Below are positions 42,381 through 53,409 of a stretch of 64,000 nucleotides of DNA, one piece after another. Numbering within the stretch: the first letter of the stretch is position 1; each line of letters starts with the position of its first letter. The DNA comes from Leucobacter exalbidus (lineage in GTDB: Bacteria; Actinomycetota; Actinomycetes; Actinomycetales; Microbacteriaceae), in the NCBI RefSeq assembly GCF_017834145.1, contig NZ_JAFIDA010000001.1:3117804-3181803 (forward strand), read 5' to 3'. The translations under genes and the position numbers were made by a program. The notes beneath the pieces were generated by a model. It was not told the DNA's origin and did not search any database. It was given only the letters and a program-made list of their open reading frames with translations.

Positions 42381-43799
42381 GTGAGCGATACCCACCCCGT
42401 CATCATTATTGGCGCAGGTCCCGTCGGCCTCGCCGCCGCCGCACACCTGCTTGAGCGGGGCCAAGAGGTGCGCGTACTTGAAGCGGGTGCAGGCGTAGGC
42501 GCGGCCGTGCAATCGTGGGGCCACATCAAACTCTTCTCGACCTGGCAGTACAACATCGATGCCGCGGCACGCAGGTTGCTCGAAACGCAGGTGCCGGGGT
42601 ACAGCGCCCAGTGGCAGGCGCCGCGAGCGACTCGTCTCCCCACGGGGGCCGAGCTGGTGAGCGAGTACCTGGCGCCGTTGGCGGCGCATCCCGCATTGTC
42701 TACGCACATCAGCTATGGCCACCGGGTGACCGGCATCAGCCGAGTGCAGCCCGATGGCAGCGGGGTCGATAAAACCCGGTCAGTCGGCCGCGATGAATCA
42801 CTCTTTCTCGTACGCACTGAAACAGAATCGGGCGTGACTGACCTCGTCGCCCGTGCAGTGATTGACGCTTCAGGAACCTGGGGCCAGCCCAACCCGGTGG
42901 GCCGTTCGGGGCTTCCTGCTCTGGGCGAAGCCACGGCGCGAGAGTTGGGGCGCATCACCTCGCCCCTGCCTGACCCGCTGGGGAGCGACACCGTGGCATT
43001 CGCCGGTAAAACGGTGCTCGTGCTGGGGGCCGGGCACTCGGCAGCGAATACCCTCATCAGCCTGGGCCGGTTGCGCCAGCGTGATCCCGACACCACCGTG
43101 CTCTGGGGGCTGCGCGCGAAGGCAAACCCCGTGCGGCTCTACGGCGGCGGAAACGCCGATGAACTCCCCGCGCGCGGCCAACTCGGCATCAGCCTGCGCC
43201 GCTTCGTCGAAAACGGCGACATCACCATCGTGGAAGATGCCTCGGTGGTCTCGCTTACCGCGGGGGAGCAGGTGACGGTGTCGCTCGCTGACGGCCGACA
43301 CCTTGCAGTCGACCTCGTGGTCCCAGCGACCGGGTTTCGGCCTGACCTCTCGCTGCTGTCAGAGCTGCGGCTCGACATAGACGAGATCGTCGAAGCGCCA
43401 CGAGAACTGGGCCCGCTTATTGACCCGCAGTTCCACAGCTGTGGCACGGTGACGGCCCACGGCGAACGCGTGCTCTCGCACCCCGAGCCGAATTTTTACA
43501 TTGTGGGCATGAAGAGTTACGGCCGTGCTCCCACGTTCCTCATGGCCACCGGCTACGAACAGGTCCGCTCGATCGCGGCATTCCTTGCGGGGGATCGCGC
43601 CGCAGCAGACCAAGTTGAGCTCGAGCTCCCCGAAACCGGGGTGTGTTCCACCGACCTTGGGGGTTCCTGCGATCTCCCGGTAGTAACCGAAGCCGCCGAA
43701 AGCTGCTGCGCAGCCCCGCCAGCACCCATCACCATCGGATTTGCCACGGGCACCCTGCACGGGCATGCCGAGTTGGTGGCTGAAGAGCAGCAAAACTAG
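42381..43799 (+). CDS. ArsO-like FAD/NAD(P)-binding monooxygenase
   Basis: 472 residues. Two dinucleotide motifs are visible: GAGPVGLAAAAHLL at 11-24 for FAD and VLVLGAGHSAANTLISL near 215 for NADPH. The C-terminal 55 residues are Cys-rich (Cys422, 430, 442, 443) and could bind arsenite. GTG start with GAGGAG ten bases before. It is divergent from ArsR and shares its operator, the usual context of ArsO-type flavoproteins; the substrate of these enzymes is not settled. Related to flavin monooxygenases and thioredoxin-reductase-like proteins. Confidence 0.8.
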   Translation: MSDTHPVIIIGAGPVGLAAAAHLLERGQEVRVLEAGAGVGAAVQSWGHIKLFSTWQYNIDAAARRLLETQVPGYSAQWQAPRATRLPTGAELVSEYLAPLAAHPALSTHISYGHRVTGISRVQPDGSGVDKTRSVGRDESLFLVRTETESGVTDLVARAVIDASGTWGQPNPVGRSGLPALGEATARELGRITSPLPDPLGSDTVAFAGKTVLVLGAGHSAANTLISLGRLRQRDPDTTVLWGLRAKANPVRLYGGGNADELPARGQLGISLRRFVENGDITIVEDASVVSLTAGEQVTVSLADGRHLAVDLVVPATGFRPDLSLLSELRLDIDEIVEAPRELGPLIDPQFHSCGTVTAHGERVLSHPEPNFYIVGMKSYGRAPTFLMATGYEQVRSIAAFLAGDRAAADQVELELPETGVCSTDLGGSCDLPVVTEAAESCCAAPPAPITIGFATGTLHGHAELVAEEQQN

Positions 43800-43892
43800 C
43801 GCCCTACCGCATCGGATCGGGCGATACAAGTCTTGCTAGCCGCATTCGAAAGGGCGTAGCCTCACGAGTAGTGACCTATAGGAGGACCGCCC

Positions 43893-44597
43893 GTGATCAA
43901 CGGATTTGATGCCCACCTGTTCGATCTCGACGGGGTGATTACCCCCACGGTAATACTGCATCGCCGCGCTTGGCGCGAAACATTCGATGAACTTTTCACG
44001 CAGCTGGGGCTCGCCCCCTACCGCGAAGAAGAATACTTCTCGTACCTCGACGGTCTGCCACGGTTTGCTGGGGTGGCCACGCTGTGCGCGGCCCGCGGCA
44101 TCGAACTCCCCGATGGGGCGTCGGGCGACGTGGGGCTCAGCAGCATCGCCGGGGTCGGCAATCTGAAAAACCAGCGCTTCGCCGAGTTGCTCGAACGCGA
44201 TGGCATCGAAGCGTACCCCGGCTCGCTGCAGCTGATGCATCAGCTCACGGTGGCCCATAAGCCCATGGCCATCGTGTCGAGCTCGCGCAACGCCGATGCG
44301 GTGCTGCGCGCGGCCGGTATTCTCGCACGGTTTGACGCCATTGTCGATGGTGAACGGGCGGCCCAAGAAGGGTTGCCCGGCAAGCCCGCGCCCGATACGT
44401 TTGTGCGAGGTGCCGAACTCTTAGGGCTCGCGCCCGCGAACATCGTGGTGTACGAAGACGCAGAATCAGGGGTGGCCGCGGCCCGCGCAGGTGGGTTCGG
44501 TTTGGTGGTGGGCGTCGACCGGGGGGCCGGGCGCGCAGCGCTCGAACGCGCCGGCGCACATCACGTAGTGGCAGATCTAGGGGAGCTGGTGGGATGA
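43893..44597 (+). CDS. Beta-phosphoglucomutase-type HAD enzyme
   Basis: 234 residues with nucleophile motif DLDGVIT (Asp11, Asp13). The cap contains the long helix with TPTVILHRRAWRETFDELF. Later motifs are VSSSRNAD, GKPAPDTF and YEDAESGVAAARAG. Its substrate is probably beta-glucose 1-phosphate, converted to glucose 6-phosphate. It starts at GTG with AGGAGG and overlaps the GH65 phosphorylase gene (ATGA), which would supply the sugar phosphate. Confidence 0.9.
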   Translation: MINGFDAHLFDLDGVITPTVILHRRAWRETFDELFTQLGLAPYREEEYFSYLDGLPRFAGVATLCAARGIELPDGASGDVGLSSIAGVGNLKNQRFAELLERDGIEAYPGSLQLMHQLTVAHKPMAIVSSSRNADAVLRAAGILARFDAIVDGERAAQEGLPGKPAPDTFVRGAELLGLAPANIVVYEDAESGVAAARAGGFGLVVGVDRGAGRAALERAGAHHVVADLGELVG

Positions 44598-47134
44598 GTA
44601 GTGACGCCTTTGGGGGGCCGATCAACGAACTGAAACGTGACTTCGGCGACGATCCATGGAGGCTGGTGTCGCACGGCATTGATCCGGATCTCGCAGGCCA
44701 AGATGAGACGCTGTTCTCGCTCGGCAACGGTTATTTGGGGCTGCGTGGCAATCACGAAGAGGGGCTGCCGCTGGGCAGCCACGGCACCTTTATCAACGGG
44801 TTTCACGAAACCTGGCGCATTCAGCACGCCGAGAACGCGTACGGTTTCGCCGAGCAAGGCCAAACCATCGTCAATGTTCCCGATGCAAAAACCATCCGGA
44901 TCTACGTCGATGACGAACGGCTCAACCTGAGCTCGGCAGACATTCTCGATGTCACCCGCATCCTCGACATGCGCGCGGGCACGCTCACGAGATCGCTGCT
45001 GTGGCTGACGCCGACTGGCAAGCGCGTGCGCGTGGAAACGCGGCGCATGGTGTCATTCAGTGCGCGGCACCTCGTGACGATCGAGATGCGGGTGACCGTG
45101 CTTGATGCCGATGCTGAGGTCACGATCTCGAGCCTGCTGCTCAACCGGCAAGACCTGGGGCGGGTGAGCACTGAACAGCCCGCGCCGGCCGACGGCCTCG
45201 CCGACCCGCGCAAGAGTGAGCAGCTCACCGAACGTATTTTGCAGCCGGGGCCGGCCGAACACGTCGGCGGCCGCAGCATCTTGAGCTATCGAGTGACGAA
45301 CTCGGGCATGACGCTGGGGGTGGGCGTTGACCACGATTTCGATGCGGGCGACGCCCCGGCAACCGAGGCCTGGCGACGCAGCACCGAGCGTGCTCCCGAC
45401 CGCGTACGGCACGTGTTTCAGGGTGTGGCGCAGGCAGGTGTGACGGTGAAGCTGGTGAAGACGGTGGCCTATCACTCGTCGACCACGGCGGCGCTGCCCG
45501 AGCTGGTCGACCGCTGCGCGCACACGCTGTCGCAGGCGCGCGCCGAGCCCGCTGAGCAGCGCTGGGACATTCAGCGCGCATTTCTTGACAGCTTTTGGAG
45601 CCGCAGTGACGTGAAGGTCGATGCCGAGCCCGGGGTGCAACAGTCGGTGCGGTGGAATCTGCTGCAGCTTGCGCAGGCGTCGGCGCGCGCCGACGGCCGC
45701 GGGATCCCGGCCAAGGGACTGAGTGGTTCGGGGTACAGCGGCCACTATTTCTGGGATTCAGAGATTTATGTGCTGCCGTTTCTGACCTATACGACACCGC
45801 TGTGGGCGCGCAACGCGCTGCGTGCGCGCGAACGCATGCTGCCGCACGCACGCAAACGCGCGGCCAAACTCAACGAAGACGGGGCGCTGTTTCCCTGGCG
45901 CACCATCAACGGTGAGGAAGCGAGTGCCTACTACGCCGCGGGCACCGCGCAGTATCACCTGAACGCCGACGTCACCTATGCGCTCGCGCGCTACGTTGCC
46001 GCATCAGGCGATTTTGAATACCTCGCCACGGGAGCCAGTGACATCGCCATCGAGACCGCCCGGCTGTGGCACTCGCTGGGATTCTGGCGACGAGATGCGG
46101 GCGGCGTCGACACCTTCCACATTCACGGCGTCACCGGGCCCGATGAGTACACCACCGTGGTGAACGACAATCTGTACACGAACACGATGGCACGGTTCAA
46201 CCTGCGCTTCGCGGCAGAGATCGCGCGGCGCTTCGCCGAAGAGGCCCCCGAGGGGTACGCGGTGTTGAACGCGCGACTCGGCCTGAGTCTCAGTGAAATT
46301 CTTGAGTGGGAGCGCGCCGCCGACGGCATGGCGATTCCCTACTCCAAAGAGCTCGGCATTCACCCGCAAGACGCCCACTTTCTTGAGCGTGAGGTGTGGG
46401 ATTTGGCGGCCACGCCGGCCGAGCAAAAACCGCTGCTGTTGCATTTTCACCCGCTCGTGATCTACCGCTTCCAGGTGCTGAAACAAGCCGATGTGGTGCT
46501 TGCGCTGCTGCTCGCCAGCGACGAATTCGGGCGAGCCGAGAAACAGCGCGATTTCGAGTACTACGACGCGCTCACCACGGGCGACTCCACCCTCTCAGGG
46601 GTGGTGCAGTCGATCATGGCGGCCGAGGTGGGGTACCCCGATCTCGCTTACCAATACTTCGATCACGCGCTGCGCATGGACCTCGACGATCTGCACCACA
46701 ATTCGGCAGATGGTGTGCACGTGGCCTCTGCTGGCGGCGTGTGGATGATGCTCGTGCAAGGCTTCGCCGGGATGCGTGACGCCGGCCGCAAGCTGTCGTT
46801 CGACCCGCGCCTGCCCAAGCATTGGAACTCGCTCAGCTTCTCGCTGGCGTGGCACGGGGCCACGCTCGGCGTCACCCTCACCACCGACCGCATCGTATTC
46901 GAGGTGACGGGCGGCGACGCCGAGGTCACGGTGCACGTGCGGGGCGAGGAAGCGCGCGTCGCTCCCGGCGCGCCGAGGGTCGTGGAACTCACTGATCAGG
47001 GCCCCGATCTGGGCACATTTACCGGCCTCTCTGCCGGCATGCTGCCGCGCGAGGGCGACACCGGCGTGATCCATACGCTCTCGGCCGAGGTGCCGCCGGT
47101 CACCACGGTGATTCCGACGCGCCACCCCGACTGA
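44594..47134 (+). CDS. GH65 disaccharide phosphorylase
   Basis: 846 residues. Splits an alpha-glucosyl disaccharide (maltose, trehalose, kojibiose or similar) with phosphate to beta-glucose 1-phosphate and glucose. An N-terminal beta-sandwich (about 1-280; FSLGNGYLGLRGNHEEG) is followed by the (alpha/alpha)6 barrel with GPDEY and the general-acid Glu518. The C-terminal HMP-like domain ends at about 770-840. Coupled to the beta-phosphoglucomutase gene, so phosphorolysis saves one ATP per glucose. No sugar transporter is next to it, so an internal pool such as trehalose or glycogen-derived maltose may be the source. Specificity cannot be read from sequence alone. Confidence 0.92.
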   Translation: MSSDAFGGPINELKRDFGDDPWRLVSHGIDPDLAGQDETLFSLGNGYLGLRGNHEEGLPLGSHGTFINGFHETWRIQHAENAYGFAEQGQTIVNVPDAKTIRIYVDDERLNLSSADILDVTRILDMRAGTLTRSLLWLTPTGKRVRVETRRMVSFSARHLVTIEMRVTVLDADAEVTISSLLLNRQDLGRVSTEQPAPADGLADPRKSEQLTERILQPGPAEHVGGRSILSYRVTNSGMTLGVGVDHDFDAGDAPATEAWRRSTERAPDRVRHVFQGVAQAGVTVKLVKTVAYHSSTTAALPELVDRCAHTLSQARAEPAEQRWDIQRAFLDSFWSRSDVKVDAEPGVQQSVRWNLLQLAQASARADGRGIPAKGLSGSGYSGHYFWDSEIYVLPFLTYTTPLWARNALRARERMLPHARKRAAKLNEDGALFPWRTINGEEASAYYAAGTAQYHLNADVTYALARYVAASGDFEYLATGASDIAIETARLWHSLGFWRRDAGGVDTFHIHGVTGPDEYTTVVNDNLYTNTMARFNLRFAAEIARRFAEEAPEGYAVLNARLGLSLSEILEWERAADGMAIPYSKELGIHPQDAHFLEREVWDLAATPAEQKPLLLHFHPLVIYRFQVLKQADVVLALLLASDEFGRAEKQRDFEYYDALTTGDSTLSGVVQSIMAAEVGYPDLAYQYFDHALRMDLDDLHHNSADGVHVASAGGVWMMLVQGFAGMRDAGRKLSFDPRLPKHWNSLSFSLAWHGATLGVTLTTDRIVFEVTGGDAEVTVHVRGEEARVAPGAPRVVELTDQGPDLGTFTGLSAGMLPREGDTGVIHTLSAEVPPVTTVIPTRHPD

Positions 47135-47212
47135 GTGAGGGCGCAGCAACGGCGCGAGTAAGATGGGTGGGTGCGCGGGCAATTGCCGCGCTCCGAGTGA
47201 AAGGCGGGCCTC

Positions 47213-47533
47213 ATGACCTATGTAATCGCTCTTCCGTGTGTGGACGTGAAGGATCGCGCATGCGTCGACGAATGCCCGGTTGACTGCATCTACGAGGGTG
47301 AACGGTCGCTGTATATTCACCCCGACGAGTGCGTCGACTGCGGTGCGTGCGAGCCGGTATGCCCCGTTGAAGCGATCTACTACGAAGATGATCTGCCCGG
47401 CGAGTGGTCTGACTACTACAAGGCCAACGTCGAGTTCTTTGACGAAATTGGTTCGCCCGGTGGCGCCGCCAAGGTCGGCATCTACACCTTCGATCACCCG
47501 GTGATCGCGGTGCTGCCGCCCCAGGGCGCCTGA
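47213..47533 (+). CDS. fdxA: 7Fe-type ferredoxin
   Basis: 106 residues. Cys at 9, 17, 21, 25, 40, 43, 46 and 50; the 4Fe motif is [11 protein letters not shown] and the first motif is degenerate, giving one [3Fe-4S] and one [4Fe-4S] cluster as in mycobacterial FdxA. Cytosolic electron carrier. GAAAGG precedes the ATG. It is followed six bases later by dapC, the usual actinobacterial order. Confidence 0.95.
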   Translation: MTYVIALPCVDVKDRACVDECPVDCIYEGERSLYIHPDECVDCGACEPVCPVEAIYYEDDLPGEWSDYYKANVEFFDEIGSPGGAAKVGIYTFDHPVIAVLPPQGA

Positions 47534-47538
47534 TCCCG

Positions 47539-48651
47539 ATGCGCGGAGCACTGCCTGACTACCCCTGGGATGCCATGGCGCCGTACGCACAGCGTGCGGC
47601 CGAGCACCCCGAGGGGGCGCTCAACCTGTCGATCGGGTCACCGGTTGACGCGGCTCCTGAGGCAGTGCAGCGCGCCCTCGGCGTCGCATCTGACGCCCAC
47701 GGGTACCCGGCGACCGCCGGCACGAGCGAGCTGCAAGCCGCGATCGCCGATTGGATGCTGCGGCGACGCGGTGTCACGGTCGCAGCTGACGCGGTGCTGC
47801 CCACCATCGGTTCAAAAGAACTGGTTGCCCTGCTGCCGTTCTTGCTGGGCCTGGGCAAAGACGAAGCCGTCGTGTTTCCCCGCGTTGCCTATCCCAGCTA
47901 TGCGATGGGCGCCGCGCTCGTGGGCGCCGACGCCATCGCCTCAGACGAACCGGCCGAGTGGCCCGAGAACACCCGCCTGGTGTGGCTGAACTCGCCGTCG
48001 AACCCCGATGGTCGGGTGCTTGATGTTGAGGCGTTGCGCGCCGCGGTGAGCCGCGCCCGCGAGCTAGGCGCCGTTATCGTTGGCGACGAATGCTACGCCG
48101 AATTTGCGTGGCAGGAGCCCTGGAAATCTGAGGGCGTGCCCTCAATTCTTGATCCGCGGGTCGTTGGCGACGACCACACCGGCGTGCTGAGTGCGTATTC
48201 GCTCAGCAAGCAGTCGAACCTGGCCGGCTACCGCGCCGCGTTTGTGGCCGGTGACGCCGCCCTCATCTCCCAACTCCTCACCGTGCGCAAGCACGCGGGG
48301 TTGATGCAGCCGGGGCCCGTGCAACGGGCGATGGTCGCGGCCCTCGGAGATGAGCTGCACGTTGCGCAGCAGTACACCAAGTACGAGGCGCGACGCGCGC
48401 AACTGCAGGGTGCGCTGGAATCAATGGGATACCGAATCGATGGCAGCGAAGCGGGGCTGTACCTGTGGGCAACGCGCGGCGTCGACGCATGGGAAAGCAT
48501 CGCTGAGTTCGCCGAGATCGGCATCCTTGCGGGGCCAGGCGTGTTTTACGGTGACCATTCACCGCAGCACGTGCGCCTCGCCATCACCGCCACCGACGCA
48601 GACATTGCGGCGGCGGCAGCACGCATGCGCGCGCAATCGATGACGACCTAA
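47539..48651 (+). CDS. dapC: Succinyldiaminopimelate transaminase
   Basis: 370 residues, class I/II PLP aminotransferase. Lys224 in SAYSLSKQSNLAGYR is the cofactor lysine; NSPSNPDGRV and the late Arg of HVRLAITATD also fit. Converts N-succinyl-2-amino-6-oxopimelate in the lysine/diaminopimelate pathway. It works with dapD and dapE in this window. Co-transcribed with fdxA. Confidence 0.93.
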   Translation: MRGALPDYPWDAMAPYAQRAAEHPEGALNLSIGSPVDAAPEAVQRALGVASDAHGYPATAGTSELQAAIADWMLRRRGVTVAADAVLPTIGSKELVALLPFLLGLGKDEAVVFPRVAYPSYAMGAALVGADAIASDEPAEWPENTRLVWLNSPSNPDGRVLDVEALRAAVSRARELGAVIVGDECYAEFAWQEPWKSEGVPSILDPRVVGDDHTGVLSAYSLSKQSNLAGYRAAFVAGDAALISQLLTVRKHAGLMQPGPVQRAMVAALGDELHVAQQYTKYEARRAQLQGALESMGYRIDGSEAGLYLWATRGVDAWESIAEFAEIGILAGPGVFYGDHSPQHVRLAITATDADIAAAAARMRAQSMTT

Positions 48652-48804
48652 GTCGACATTTTGTTCGACGTCAAGATAATCTAGACGTTGGACGTGATCG
48701 CACGTGAATGCGTTCGTCGGTTTCAACAAGAGCCGATAGTGTAATAGGAGCGGCGGCATCGTACCCGATAGCCAGCCCCAAATGAGACCTCACGAGGAGA
48801 CGAC

Positions 48805-50103
<1,299 letters not shown>

Positions 50104-50133
50104 CCACAGCGGTCACCCCAGCTGAGCTGGGAC

Positions 50134-50179
50134 ACACAAAAGCGGTTGAGACCCTCTCGGGCCTCAACCGCTTTTGTGT
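50134..50179. terminator. Bidirectional terminator of gltA and dapD
   Basis: Perfect 17-bp stem (50134-50150 with 50163-50179) with AAAA/TTTT inside both arms, between the converging gltA and dapD genes. Confidence 0.9.
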
Positions 50180-50191
50180 TCGTGCTGCGGG

Positions 50192-51148
50192 TTATGCGTG
50201 CAGCGCGGCGTTGAGAGTCACACCCGACCCAGAGCGGGGCAGCGCCTCGACCGCGCCCGTGGCCGAATTACGGCGAAACAGCAGGTTCGCGACGCCCGAG
50301 AGCCTGAGCGCCTTCACCTCGGCGGGGGCACCAGCCGACTCTTCGGTGCCGCGGGGGAGCAGCACCTTCGTGCCCGCGGTGATGTAGAGACCCGCCTCAA
50401 CAACGCTGTCGTCTCCGAGTGAGATACCGATGCCCGAGTTCGCGCCGAGCAGCGCGCGTGCCCCGATGGTGACGCGCTCGGTGCCACCGCCCGAGAGCGT
50501 GCCCATAATCGATGCGCCACCGCCAATGTCGGAGCCCGCGCCGACGACTACGCCCTGCGAAATGCGGCCCTCGACCATCGACGCACCGAGCGTGCCCGCG
50601 TTGAAGTTCACGAAGCCCTCGTGCATCACCGTCGTGCCGGGGGCGAGGTGTGCGCCGAGGCGCACACGCGAGGCGTCTGCAATGCGCACGCCCTGCGGTA
50701 CGACGTAGTCGGTGAGGCGGGGAAACTTGTCGACGCCCACCGCGGTGACGCCGGCGCGCTTCAGCACGGGCAGGCGTGCGGCATACTCACTGGGCAGCAT
50801 CGGCCCCGCGGTGGTCCAGGCCACATTGGGGAGCTGGCCGAAGATGCCGTCGAGGTTGATGGAGTTGGGCTGCACGAGGCAGTGCGACAGCAGGTGCAGG
50901 CGCAGGTAGGCGTCGGCGGTCGATGCTGGCGCGGCATCGAGATCGATCTCGATGCTCACAAACTGAGTTTCTACGGCGAGGGTGTCGTCGCTGTCGACGA
51001 GGGGAACGAACTGCGCGGGGATGATCGCGGTGTCAATTTCTGCGGGGCGACGACCCAGCGCGGGGTCAGGAAACCAGGCGTCCAGTGCGGTGCCGTCTGC
51101 TGCGATTGTCGTGATTCCCTGGGCCCAAGCCCACCTCGAATGTGTCAT
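50192..51148 (-). CDS. dapD: Tetrahydrodipicolinate N-succinyltransferase
   Basis: 318 residues from ATG 51148; any longer frame runs into the divergent dapE gene. The trimeric left-handed beta-helix is shown by hexapeptide-like repeats ([27 protein letters not shown] and following, [17 protein letters not shown]). This is the long actinobacterial form of DapD. Makes N-succinyl-amino-oxopimelate from tetrahydrodipicolinate and succinyl-CoA, the step before dapC. Confidence 0.95.
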   Translation of the reverse strand: MTHSRWAWAQGITTIAADGTALDAWFPDPALGRRPAEIDTAIIPAQFVPLVDSDDTLAVETQFVSIEIDLDAAPASTADAYLRLHLLSHCLVQPNSINLDGIFGQLPNVAWTTAGPMLPSEYAARLPVLKRAGVTAVGVDKFPRLTDYVVPQGVRIADASRVRLGAHLAPGTTVMHEGFVNFNAGTLGASMVEGRISQGVVVGAGSDIGGGASIMGTLSGGGTERVTIGARALLGANSGIGISLGDDSVVEAGLYITAGTKVLLPRGTEESAGAPAEVKALRLSGVANLLFRRNSATGAVEALPRSGSGVTLNAALHA

Positions 51149-51172
51149 AACCTCTATCGTAAACGCGCGCGC

Positions 51173-51178
51173 TATTCT
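51173..51178 (+). promoter_or_regulatory. -10 box of leaderless dapE
   Basis: TATTCT seven bases before the dapE ATG, with no ribosome site between, so the dapE mRNA should be leaderless. The dapD promoter must lie in the same 37-bp divergent gap. Confidence 0.55.
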
Positions 51179-51185
51179 TAAACGC

Positions 51186-52283
51186 ATGAGCGCATCTTCG
51201 CACCTCCCACTTGATCCCAGCCAAGGCTCAGTCTCGCTCACCAGGCAGCTGTGTGACATCAGTTCGGTGTCGGGCGATGAGGGCCGCATCGCCGACGCCG
51301 TCGAAGCGCTGCTGCGTGCACAGGCCCCGCACCTGACGGTGCTGCGCGACGGTGACACGATCATCGCGCGCACGACGCTGGGCCGCGCCCAGAGCGTCGC
51401 GATCGCGGGCCATCTCGATACGGTGCCGATCAACGAGAATCTGCCGACCTGGGAAGCTCCGGATCCGGCGACGGGTGAGCCGATGCTGTGGGGCCGCGGC
51501 ACAGTCGACATGAAGGCCGGTGTCGCGGTGCAGCTGTTGCTCGCCGTCGAGCTCACCGAGCCCGAGGTCGATCTCGTGTGGGTCTGGTACGACCATGAAG
51601 AGGTGGCGTCAGACCTCAGCGGGCTGGGCCGAGTGATGCGGGCGCACCCCGAACTCTTCGACGTTGACTTCGCGATTCTGGGTGAACCGTCAAACGGCAC
51701 CATCGAGGGCGGCTGCAACGGCACCCTGCGGGCCCGTGCGACCTTCCACGGCACGCGCGCGCACTCCGCGCGCAGTTGGATGGGGGTCAACGCGATTCAT
51801 CGCGCAGGGGCCCTGCTCGAGAAACTCAGCGCGTACGAGGCCGAACGCATTGTGGTTGACGGGCTCGAATACCGCGAGGGGCTCAACGCCGTGGGCATCG
51901 AGGGGGGTATCGCCGGCAACGTGATTCCAGATCGCTGCACCGTTGAAGTGAACTACCGGTTCGCGCCGAGCCGCTCGGCCGACGACGCCAGCGCGTTCGT
52001 GCGCGAATTTTTGTCGGCCGCAGACGAAGTGGAGATCGTTGATCTTGCGCCGGGTGCAAGGCCCGGTCTCGACGCGGCGCTCGTGCAACGGTTCGTGGCG
52101 GCGGTGGGGCAAACTCCCACCGCAAAATTTGGCTGGACCGACGTGTCGAGGTTCGCGGCGATCGGTATTCCGGCAGTGAACTTCGGCCCGGGCAACGCGT
52201 CACTCGCGCACGCAGATGACGAACGAGTGTCGCCCATGCAGATCGTGGAGACCGAAAAAGCGCTGCGTTCGTGGTTGAACTAA
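51186..52283 (+). CDS. dapE: Succinyl-diaminopimelate desuccinylase
   Basis: 365 residues, M20 metallopeptidase fold. Metal ligands and catalytic residues: GHLDTVP (His and Asp), RGTVDMKAG (bridging Asp), DHEEVAS (catalytic Glu and ligand Glu), GEPSNG, and the late His in [10 protein letters not shown]. The lid/dimer domain is inserted at about 175-285. Hydrolyses N-succinyl-LL-diaminopimelate. Divergent from dapD. Confidence 0.95.
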   Translation: MSASSHLPLDPSQGSVSLTRQLCDISSVSGDEGRIADAVEALLRAQAPHLTVLRDGDTIIARTTLGRAQSVAIAGHLDTVPINENLPTWEAPDPATGEPMLWGRGTVDMKAGVAVQLLLAVELTEPEVDLVWVWYDHEEVASDLSGLGRVMRAHPELFDVDFAILGEPSNGTIEGGCNGTLRARATFHGTRAHSARSWMGVNAIHRAGALLEKLSAYEAERIVVDGLEYREGLNAVGIEGGIAGNVIPDRCTVEVNYRFAPSRSADDASAFVREFLSAADEVEIVDLAPGARPGLDAALVQRFVAAVGQTPTAKFGWTDVSRFAAIGIPAVNFGPGNASLAHADDERVSPMQIVETEKALRSWLN

Positions 52284-52387
52284 ACAAATTAGGTTCGCAA
52301 AACGCCGCCGTATGACGCGCGGGTTAGCGGTTGTCAGACGGCGCCAGCTAAAATAGAAATGTACCACCAAAAATGCGAGGAGGCGTC

Positions 52388-52558
52388 ATGGCTGCAATGA
52401 AACCGAGGACTGGGGACGGTCCCATGGAAGCGGTGCGCGAAAGCCGAGTAATCGTAGTGCGCGTGCCCCTTGAAGGCGGAGGCCGGCTGGTCGTTTCTGT
52501 CAATAACGACGAAGCGGCTGAGCTGCGCGATGTACTTGCCGCGGTGCTCGACGGTTAA
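52388..52558 (+). CDS. DUF3117 family protein
   Basis: 56 residues from ATG 52388 with GAGGAGG seven bases upstream. The sequence MAAMKPRTGDGPMEAV followed by VRVPLEGGGRLVV and a helix ending in DVLAAVLDG is the DUF3117 signature, a family restricted to actinobacteria. Function unknown. A TAAAAT -10-like box is at 52349-52354. Confidence 0.92.
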   Translation: MAAMKPRTGDGPMEAVRESRVIVVRVPLEGGGRLVVSVNNDEAAELRDVLAAVLDG

Positions 52559-52573
52559 TCCCCTTGACAGCGT

Positions 52574-52608
52574 AAGGGCCCGAGATTCATTTCGAATCTC
52601 GGGCCCTT
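52574..52608. terminator. Bidirectional terminator
   Basis: Perfect 15-bp stem (52574-52588 with 52594-52608) with a five-base loop and TTTC after it, between DUF3117 and the converging methyltransferase gene. Confidence 0.9.
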
Positions 52609-52624
52609 TCTCGTCTAGCTGAGG

Positions 52625-53257
52625 TTACGCGTCCAACCGCACCACGGTGAGCAGCCCATCACCGGCGGGCGAAAGCGCGGGAGAGATAGCGGGCGACTCG
52701 GCAACAATGGCGAGCAAATCACGCATCGCCTGCGTGGCCTCGTCGCGCGCCGCGGGGTCGGCGACGCGGCCGTGGCCGAGCGCGCCGGGCACGACGACAA
52801 CCCCGCCCGGGCGGGTGACGCCCAGCGCATACTCAAAGTGTTCGAGCAGCTGCTCGGGGTTCGCGTCGATGAGCACGATGTCATACGCCGCCAGGTTGAG
52901 GCGCGGCATGACGTGACGGGCATCGCCCTCGATGAGGCGCAGCCGTGAAGCCGCAACGCCAGCGCCGACGAACGTGGCGCGTGCCTCGCGCAGAAACTCG
53001 GGCTCGATCTCGATCGAGGTGAGCGTGGCCTGCGGGGCGTGACGCAGCAGCGACAGGCCGCTGACCCCCACACCGGTGCCAATCTCGCAGATCGCAGAGG
53101 CGCGCATGACTGCGGCGTACCCCGAGAGGTGTGCCGCGGTTGACCGGCTGACGGGTTCGATGCCCAACTCGAGCGACAGTCTGCGCGCGGCAACGATCGG
53201 CTCAGTCTCAGTGGGGTATTGCTCCGCAAATTGCCAGTTGCGCTCGATCTTGCTCAA
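52625..53257 (-). CDS. Class I SAM-dependent O-methyltransferase
   Basis: 210 residues. Motif I EIGTGVGVSGLSLL at about 58-71, the acidic end of strand 2 (SIEIEPEF), VLIDANPEQLLEHFEYAL and a long C-terminal part match the O-methyltransferase family 3 (catechol-OMT-like), as in Rv1220c of mycobacteria, which I recall next to sigE/rseA/tatB. TTG start with GGAGGG four bases before. Substrate unknown. Confidence 0.88.
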   Translation of the reverse strand: MSKIERNWQFAEQYPTETEPIVAARRLSLELGIEPVSRSTAAHLSGYAAVMRASAICEIGTGVGVSGLSLLRHAPQATLTSIEIEPEFLREARATFVGAGVAASRLRLIEGDARHVMPRLNLAAYDIVLIDANPEQLLEHFEYALGVTRPGGVVVVPGALGHGRVADPAARDEATQAMRDLLAIVAESPAISPALSPAGDGLLTVVRLDA

Positions 53258-53409
53258 TGGTCCCTCCGGCCTTTCTCTGCACCACCGCGTCGGGGCAGGC
53301 GTCCGTGAAGCGGTCGCGTGCTGGGTGCTTTGCTTCTTAGCGTAGAGGGTTGTGCGCGTGTACGCGTGGGATTCCCAAGAAACGGGCGCGGCGCGATACG
53401 ATGAGGGGA

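Noticed and set aside
46595..47590. 331-residue minus-strand frame over the GH65 end and fdxA
   Set aside because: Covers two real genes in antisense and shows no domain.
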